Shown in pieces: positions 57,258 to 64,000 of a stretch of DNA of 64,000 nt. Each line of letters starts with the position of its first letter. Positions within the stretch are counted from its first letter, which is position 1. Below the pieces are notes generated by a model. The model saw nothing but the letters and a program-made list of their open reading frames with translations, was not told the DNA's origin and did no database searches. Both the position numbers and the translations under genes were made by a program. The stretch lies in NCBI RefSeq assembly GCF_000687475.1, contig NC_057319.1:310001-374000 (forward strand). Direction: 5' to 3'. Source of the DNA: Ustilaginoidea virens (Eukaryota; Ascomycota; Sordariomycetes; Hypocreales; Clavicipitaceae).

Positions 57258-59670
57258 TTAATCAATCTTAGCATTGGCCAGACTCCGGGCTGCTGCGTTG
57301 CTCAAGTTGTTCACCTGCTTGACGGCCTTTTGCTTATACTTGCTTTGCTTGCGAAGCCTCTTTCTCGCCACCATGACCGGCACCGAGCTTTTGGTCACGA
57401 GATAGTTGGAAAAGGATCCCAGAATAACACTGCTCCATTTGTAAGTAAAGGCCCGTTGTGACTACGCCGCCGTCGCCAGCGAAATAACGAAAGGGGGGGT
57501 GGGAAGGGGGAAAGAAGAGACAGAGAGAGAGAGACAGAGAGAGGGAAAACGGGGAAAAGGTGGCATTGGACGGGGAACAACGTACCCCTTCAAGGCACTG
57601 CGTCCCCTGCTTCCAATCACGACCAGCGTGGGATTGATCAAATCAATCATTTCCGTAATCAAATGTCGTGGGTTCTTGCAGTGCAGCACCTCTACAATCA
57701 CTCGGACTTGTAGGCGTGTCTTCCTCAGCAGTCGCAGGATCTTGTCCGTCATTTCCTGAATCGCTCGGTGTCGCTCTTCCGCCGCCCTTTGCAAGTCACA
57801 CCTCTGCGACGGTCCCGGGGAAGATGCCGGTGTTCGACCACCTGCAGAGCCGGGGCGCGACTGCAGGGCCGAGGCCCTCTTCAGCTCGACAACCGGAGTC
57901 ACGGGGGCCGGGGTTCCCTTGGCGTTGGCGACCGAGTTGATGGCTGCTGCTTGCTCCCTCATGGCCTTGGCATCATCCGGCACAAGAGACGCTTCACTAG
58001 TCACGATGCCGGTTTCTTCGTCCACGCAGTAAATCGCTATCAAGGTGTCGCCGTCCCGAAGTACCGTCCCGATTGCCCATTCCAGGGCATGAGTGGATTC
58101 GTCGCTGAGGTCAGTAGCCACCAAGTACTTTCGGAGCCTTCGATGATCTTCCTCGGCTGTCTGAACAATCTTGTGATAGTCTCCGCGGTAGATGATGCGG
58201 ATCGAACGGTGCGAGTCTGCTGCTGTTAAAATGTTGGTCATGGAAAACGAGAGCATCTGAGCCCGCTTGATATCGTCCACATCTGCCTCTTCGTCCGAGT
58301 CAAACATGGACTGGTTTGCCGAGGCCGGATTCTGATCATAGCTGGTATGAGGGTGTATCCCTGTTTTGGACGGCTTCACCGTGTCGCCCGAAGTGTTTGT
58401 AATCATTATTTCTGGCTCCAACAGTGACCTGTACGTGTAGGTATGACTTTCCAGTGACGCAATTTTCGAACCTGGCAGAGGGGGAAAAAAAAATTTTAAA
58501 AAAATTAGCCAAGCTCTTTTTAAAGCCTTCACTTGCCAATGATTCGACAAAACACATACGCTCTTCATCCGCCGCAGCCAACAGGCTCAGTGTTTTCCGG
58601 GTGCCCTGTCCAGAACGAGAGCGAGAGGCAGCATGATTGCCTTCTTCATGAGCATCCGGATTCAGCGACCTCGGAGCCTTCTTACGGCCGCGGTCCTCGT
58701 CATCGGATGAATGAGGCTCCTCGTCCTCACTGGACTCGAGATGCTCGCCATCTGGTCCCAGATAATCCTTTACCAGTCGCCCCTCTCCGACATCGTCCGA
58801 CTTTTTCCGCATGGGCAGTTGCGACAAGCTTCCTCTAGAAAATGCCAGGTTCGCGTCCGACAGCCTACGATAGGCACTGTTTATATCCAGAATCTGCCCA
58901 TCATCTAGCATGGCCTTGTTCGGCGGCAGGGCGTTTTGGAAAGTAGCGGGCGACCTAGAACGAGCGGCCCAGCGTTCGTGAGGTGACTTGGATTTGTTGT
59001 GACCCAGTCGCCCGGATACAGAAGAGTTGCGGCCGCTGTCGACTGGCAGTTGCAAGCTGCTCAAATCAGCATTTCGAAGCGCCTCACCAAATACCCCGCT
59101 CGGCAACCTTTTGCTGCCGCCGCTTTGAGCCAATCGCTTCGACCCATGAGTCCCAGAGTACTGGGGCAGAATGCCCGAGAACTGATATTCGGACGTGCGG
59201 TCAGAGTTTCTTGCTGAACGCGAACCAAAGTCGGCCGGCTTGAACGCGGCATCCGATGATTTCCGCAAGTGATATGAGCCCTGTGATGATGCAGAACGAG
59301 CTTTGAAGAGGGGTTCATTCGGCGACGTGGGGCTGGAGCTTCGCCCGTGGACCGATCTGGGAGTCAATGGAGAATCGACATCGAGCATGCTTCGAACGGG
59401 AGCTTGCGTTGTTGCGACGGGACCATCAATATCCAGCATGCTTCTCACCGGAGCCTGGGTTTTGGGGGCTTGCGAAGAGCTTTGAGGTTCTTCATCGATG
59501 TCAAGCATGCTTCGAACAGCAGATTGAGGTGTTGTTGTGTACGGTGACGAAGACTGCATTCGCGTCGGTGAGGTAGCGTTGTTGATGTTTTTGTTTTCCA
59601 GCAGGGCAAGCACCTCTTGCCTCTCCATGTCGAGCATGGCATCGATGCTCATCGGACGATGGTCTGCCAT
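57258..59670 (-). CDS. Universal stress protein domain fused to a long disordered N-terminus
   Basis: Exons 58560-59670, 57586-58471 and 57258-57429 on the complement give 722 residues. The first 370 residues are Ser-rich and polar and begin MADHRPMSIDAMLDMERQEV. They contain three spaced copies of VRSMLDID/VRSMLDVD. The Usp domain occupies about 430-680, including KYLVATDLSDESTHALEWAI and a Ser/Ala/Pro-rich insert. Its nucleotide-binding loop VVIGSRGRSALKGVILGS fits the G-x2-G-x9-G(S/T) pattern of ATP-binding Usp proteins and is formed only after intron 2 is spliced. The end is basic (ARKRLRKQSKYKQKAVKQ). Donors are GTATGT and GTACGT. Likely a stress-linked nucleotide-binding regulator; the specific role is unknown. 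The Met at 59670 was used because the frame upstream lacks ATG. Confidence 0.88.
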
Positions 59671-61207
59671 TGTAGCGAAGGGGGAAAAACCAGAGTTTGC
59701 TCCGTGTACGGTGGAAGGCGAAGACTGCACAGGACTGCAATTTTATTTTTCCCCTCCCCGTTTTGCAAACGCTCAATCGGTGAACCGTGGAAGGATACTT
59801 GATAAATACTAGTATGATGGAAACAAAAAAGACCCAGAAGTTTCTCGCGCCAGCGGGAATACCCAGGTTGTATGTGACGTACAGTACGACGGACGACGAT
59901 GAGTCGCTGATCTGTCGCACAGCGTTCACACGAGAGACTTGGCCGAAAAAGCTCCAGATCAAACCGGCATCGCGTTGACGTCAAGTATCTGCTGCAATCT
60001 CTGTTCAGATGTTTTGCGAGGCGGTGCTGGATCGGAGAGCCCCTACAGGCGGCGGCATGCGACGTCGTCACGACACACCAGCGGCGGCGTTTGCTGGGGG
60101 CAGGGAGGTCTACGGTCTTCCAGAGAAAGGGGAAAACCAGGCGTTTATGCAGACTCGGCAAGTCGAGACCAGAAAAGTGTTGGGAGAAGGTACGGATACG
60201 GCGGTCGAAAAGAAGGAGGAGTCGTACAAGAGCGACACAGAGGAAGGAGGTGGGACAGACCGAAAACGTCTGGTTGAAGTGAGCAAGCCAAGGCCCATGC
60301 CAAACACAAGGGAAAGTGGGTCCTGGTCCTATGAGCAGGTACTGCGGTGGAGAAGACGGGTTTTGGGTTTGGTTTGGTTGTTGTTGAAGCTTGGGGAAGA
60401 CCGGGCGGGCTTGCTTGTGGGCCTGCGTCGTGCCCAGCGTCGCACTCAGCATCCGGTTTCAGCTTTGGGCATTTCGTGGGTTTGCCAAGTCGCATCGCAT
60501 CGCATCGCATCGCATCGCATCGCATCGAAGCGAAGCTTTGGTCGCGGTGTCTTTATGGATGGGCCTTTCAATTGCTGGCACGTTGGCCAAACTTTGACCC
60601 AGTCCCAAGTGGACGCCTCCAACCAGCACATCCAGCACATTACATTGCCGTCAAGGGTACTGATGCACGGGGTACTCTGCAGGTACCAAAGACTAGTTCG
60701 ATGCCAGGGCTTGGTACCTAAGGCGCCCAAGGTATGTACTCCGTTCTCTGTACCTTGTCCAAGATTCCTAGGCGTATTCTCAGGTACCTAGGTACCTAGA
60801 ACGCATGGCCGAAGCGGGGGACGCTGGCTCTAACAAGTTGTGCCGGCTGGAGCAGCACAGTACAGCACTTGCCGCACTGCCGCGAGGAAACCCACATGCA
60901 AGCAAGTCGACCCCACGGTGTCGATCCCAGAGGCGATGGCCAAATCTGTCTCGGAGGCCGACAAAACTCTGGCAGACTAGGTACCTACACCTAACGCATG
61001 CTGAGCATCGTGACTCTGGCGGAGCCTGGCCAAGCAAGGCCTGTGCCTCGACCGTCCCCCCTGCTCTGCTTGCTTGGGTTTCTCTCTCCGATACGATGCA
61101 GGCTGTGAAAGGCAGCGTGTGGACTCGTGTGAGAAAAAGACAGCTCAGGGCTGTCTCGTGGTATTATTTATTGTACAAGGCTGCAACGGCTTGTGCGCAG
61201 GCGCGCC
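59671..61207. other. Upstream of the stress-protein gene / 3' of rsm7
   Basis: No supportable gene in 1.5 kb. Contains seven CGCAT units (60491-60527), a GGTACCTAGGTACCTAG cluster (about 60783-60799) and a TACTCCGTT word (60737). Confidence 0.5.
60491..60527. repeat. (CGCAT)7 microsatellite
   Basis: Perfect 5-nt repeat. Confidence 0.9.
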
Positions 61208-62503
61208 TTACTTCTTCTTCTTGGCTCTGAGTTTTCTCGAGCCGACGTTGGCTCGGGCGGCGGTGCCGAGCTTGTGCATCTGCTTCCTCTTCTCCCACAC
61301 GCTAGATCGTCCCTCCACCACGCCGATGATCTCCTCGGCGATGCGGTGAGGAAACTGCTTCTTCCCGCTGCCCTTTGACGGCTTCTTCTCCACCACATCC
61401 AGTATCCACTTGATGGCCATCCGTCTTCTCTGTCGAAGAGCCAGCGGCACCGGCAGCTCCAAAGCGCGGCCACCACCCCCAGCCCCCGCGATATTGCGCA
61501 CCTTGAGCAGAGGAGCCACCGAGTCGATGGCGATGGTGATGTAGAGGATGGGGTTCAGGGGCAGATGGGAAGCCGGCGGCGTGCCGGGGAGGAGCGGGAA
61601 CTTTGGGCTGTAAATGGGAGCCGGAGACGTCCTGAGGAAATTCATCACCATTGCAACATTCTGTGTGTGGAAAAAGAAAATGACTAGAGATTAGTGCTGG
61701 AACCGGAAAAAAAAAAGAAAAAGAAAAATAAAGAAAAAGAAAAAGAAAAAAGAAAGAAAAAGACAAGATTGCTAGGAACAAGGCAGGCTCCTTACCCTCT
61801 GCGCAACGCTAAGCTTGCCGTCCCTCATGAGCAAGCGCGTGAGCTGCTCCAGCACCGGGTGGTATCTTTGCTTCAAGTTGAAGCCTTCTGGGTATGGCTT
61901 TTTCGGCAGCCCAAACTTGTGGCCCGGATTGCGGATGGCGGATCCCTCGGCAAGAGTTGCTGCGTTTGACGGAGGAGTCGGCGCATCGCTGGCAGCCACG
62001 GCTGACGCCGTCTCCGGCGGCGGGATGGTGCCTTCACGGTACAGTGTTTCCTCCTGCGCGGCTGAGAGTCCACCGCCTCGCCTTTCGCTTGTCGCGGGGC
62101 GGCCGCCGTAAAAGATTTGCTCCAAAGCGGCATCGTCCAGGACCTGGACCCACGAATCGTCCAAGGCCTCGCTCGTCTAAAGACCCAACAGTAAGCATAC
62201 TTTTTTGGCAGGAACCAAGAGAGCCACGAAGAAGGCACGCATTCTCACTTCCCGAGCGGAATCGTCGGCTGGCGGAGCTTCCGCGTCCACCACCGAGGAA
62301 CTCGGCCCCGGGGAGGTCGAGGTCAGCTTGGCGTTTGGTCCCTGGCCGTCCGCTTTGGCAGCTTGTCCATTCGAGTCGGTCGAGCTTGGTCGTCGGAAAA
62401 GCCTGGTCGGCGACGGGAAGGGGTTACTCGTTCGAGTCGCCACTGCTCTTGGGCGCAAGGCTAAGGATCTGCATGCGCTCCATATTCGTACACCGGCAGA
62501 CAT
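61208..62503 (-). CDS. rsm7: Mitochondrial small-subunit ribosomal protein uS7m
   Basis: Component of the mitoribosome small-subunit head. Three exons on the complement, 62249-62503, 61796-62176 and 61208-61660, give 362 residues. The N-terminus (MSAGVRIWSACRSLALRPRA) is a mitochondrial presequence, followed by a Ser/Pro/Ala-rich, low-complexity stretch. The uS7 domain starts around residue 185 (NPGHKFGLPKKPYPEGFN), then LEQLTRLLMRDGKLSVAQ, NVAMVMNFLRTSPAP after the second splice, and PLNPILYITIAIDSVAPLLKV. It ends with the S7 signature RIAEEIIGVVEGRSSVWEKR and HKLGTAARAN. Introns are 72 nt (GTGAGA donor) and 135 nt (GTAAGG donor, with an A-rich block on the plus strand). The uS7 core and junction frames agree well. 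Orthologue of yeast Rsm7. Confidence 0.92.
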
Positions 62504-63566
62504 GGTGTGTTGCTCCTGCGTTGCTCGTCTGCGCTGGAGCAGGTCGCTACAGAACCTTGCCGCGGGATGAGTTGCTGGTGGCCTCCAGAAAGGGTTTGTT
62601 CCAAGTTTTGGAGACGGGATTCGGAACATTGAGTGGCCCGGCCGGCAGGACCCCACTCACGAAGGCGTCTTACATAATCAACACCATTGTCTGATGTCTG
62701 ACGTCGGTAACGAGAACATCATTTGGTCGTCGTCGCCGACATGGCAGCGGCTCTTGATGGCCCTTTCAACAGCTGGTGCGAACCGCCGACGCTGCGACTG
62801 AACGACTGAACGACTGAAGCCAATGCTGATCCAACTCCTTTCTTTTCGATTTGGTTCATGACATGCTCGGTCTGATCGGGGTGGTGCTTCGCCTCTGCAT
62901 CACAAGCTCCGAAGTCGGACTTCCTCTTCGCGTTGGAAAAGACATGATGAACAAACAGGCGAAACTTGGATTCCGTTGCAAATCTCTATATCCATTGAAT
63001 CAAACTACATAAAAACAATCAGAATGAGAATGTTTGTCATCCCCAAGTCAAGCGCCGTTTCAAGCCCATTCGGCCCTTGTTCTATGCCATGCCCCTTCCA
63101 TCCTTGCTTCTGTTAGCAACATTGCTGCTTCTTCGTCTCTGTATCATGTGAGTGAAGCCCTGGGGTTTAGGACCCCTAGTTGAAAGCTCTCAGGGGAGTT
63201 TGGCCGTTATAGCGTCAATGAGCCAAGCCGCAAAGACGATTAGAAAGTGACTTTTTTTTTTTTTGGGCTGATGTTGCCTTTTGCGTCTTTTTCTTTCTTC
63301 GTTTCTTCTTTTCTTCCCCCTTGTGATTCATTGTATTTGCCCGTGTGTGAGAAACCTTGCGCCTTGCCCATGGTAAAGTCATTTCCTGATACTGAGTACA
63401 CTCTTCTCAGCCGTCAACTTCGGTCACGGCATATCGCCGAGGAAATAAAAAGAAATACAACGAACAATTTCGAATGATCAAACATGGCTCAATATCAACA
63501 AACCGCTCCATCAGAATAGGTGTCGTACGAGATGGGAGATTATGGCAAGCAAGCGAGAGTGTCTCA
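62504..63566. other. Intergenic region upstream of rsm7
   Basis: No supportable gene in 1.06 kb. Two T-rich patches near 63250-63265 and 63285-63320. It should contain the rsm7 promoter and the 3' UTR of the last gene. Confidence 0.5.
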
Positions 63567-64000
63567 CTACCACGAACCGCACAGCTGGCTGTTTGACTGG
63601 CCGGTTGCTGTGACAAGCCAGAGGAAAGCGCGCTCGGCAGCATCTTCCCGGGCATTGTTAAGATTTTTGCCGTCGTACCAATATCTTGCCGCTAGTGTTT
63701 GTCCGTAAACAGTCACTCTGCTGGACCAGGCAGTGCGTCCACCTAGAAGAAGAAGAAGAAAAAGCACGGCAGGTCAGTCTTTCCTTTTCCTGCCATGATG
63801 AAGGATATCGGGATTGGGTTTGAATGGTGTGAAGCATGGTCGTACCTCGGCGATCGGACACAATGTGGAAGATGGGAGAAGTCAATTGGGCCTTTTGACA
63901 GAAATCTGGTTGGCAAAGGTTTAGCTGCGAGGCATCATCTGCGCTGGCGATGCGGATTTTGGTACCTTCTAAACGCTCTTGCCATGAACAGTTGCTGGAG
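63567..64000 (-). CDS. C-terminal part of a protein with a dsRBD-like segment (5' end beyond window)
   Basis: Three exons on the complement can be joined: 63966-64000 (incomplete at its 5' side), 63846-63905 and 63567-63742. They encode about 90 residues to the stop: SWQERLEDFCQKAQLTSP, IFHIVSDRRGGRTAWSSRVT, YGQTLAARYWYDGKNLNNAR, EDAAERAFLWLVTATGQSNS and a short end. The order substrate loop, GGRTAWSS, then NAREDAAERAFLWL resembles the last two strands and final helix of a double-stranded RNA-binding domain, as in small fungal DSRM proteins. Introns are 60 nt (GTACCA, GCTAAAC, CCAG) and 103 nt (GTACGA, CTAG). The true length and N-terminal domains lie outside the window. Identity moderate. 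Confidence 0.65.

Noticed and set aside
60009..60791. 260-codon plus-strand frame
   Set aside because: Reads through the CGCAT microsatellite and shows no recognisable domain or splice partners.
1..64000. tRNA, 5S rRNA or CRISPR array
   Set aside because: Scanning for GGTTCGA-type B boxes, the 5S internal promoter and spaced palindromic repeats gave no convincing candidate; tandem arrays here have no spacers.

Overview
The window is nuclear DNA of a filamentous ascomycete. Genes are split by short introns (about 56-200 nt) with GTRNGT donors and CTRAY branch points. Proteins are closest in style to Sordariomycetes, probably Hypocreales: a FacB/Cat8 zinc-cluster activator, an eight-Cys ETF-QO, a 283-residue porin, and a Pab1 with an acidic insert in RRM4. 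This placement is inferred from recalled family features, not from a search. I support 19 protein-coding genes, the last one cut by the right edge. I see no tRNA, rRNA, CRISPR array or intact transposon.

Layout, left to right. 0.6-4.0 kb: Upf1/Nam7 RNA helicase (+). 5.9-7.7 kb: GH47 alpha-mannosidase (+), followed by a five-copy 107-nt tandem repeat. 8.6-9.4 kb: mitochondrial-type J-domain protein (+). 10.1-11.6 kb: VDAC porin (-). 12.1-13.5 kb: mitochondrial calcium uniporter (-). 14.7-20.3 kb: phospholipase D1 (+). 20.8-21.7 kb: Coq7 (-). 22.4-24.6 kb: Rtf1 (+). 25.5-28.4 kb: FacB/Cat8 (-). 30.1-31.6 kb: FAD-dependent amine/imino-acid oxidase (-). 32.8-33.8 kb: TATA-binding protein (-). 33.8-37.7 kb: the longest gene-free stretch. 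37.7-39.8 kb: ETF-ubiquinone oxidoreductase (-). 41.4-43.5 kb: GH125 exo-mannosidase (+). 43.8-47.3 kb: HECT ligase Hul5 (-). 49.4-51.7 kb: Pab1 (+). 53.3-55.2 kb: conserved membrane protein of unknown function (-). 57.3-59.7 kb: universal-stress-protein fusion (-). 61.2-62.5 kb: mitochondrial ribosomal protein uS7m (-). 63.6-64.0 kb: partial protein with a dsRBD-like segment (-).

This is ordinary housekeeping chromosome, not an accessory island. Seven of the 19 products look mitochondrial: the J-protein, porin, MCU, Coq7, ETF-QO, uS7m and, through its regulatory target, FacB. Porin and MCU lie head to tail and would act in series in mitochondrial calcium entry. Coq7 makes the quinone that ETF-QO reduces. 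The other genes serve general expression (Upf1, Rtf1, TBP, Pab1), glycan trimming (GH47, GH125), protein turnover (Hul5) and lipid signalling (PLD1).

The most distinctive signals are outside genes or in gene architecture: RIP-like transition polymorphism in a short tandem array, two dispersed intergenic word families (TACGGAGTA and GGTACCTAGGTA), two GC-AG introns, a terminal coding exon of only 7 nt in pld1, a stop-free in-frame intron in coq7, and a dense microsatellite field that includes a 55-nt A tract. I did not find a convincing new multi-gene system. All exon junctions are hand-derived from frame, splice consensus and recalled family sequence, without RNA evidence.
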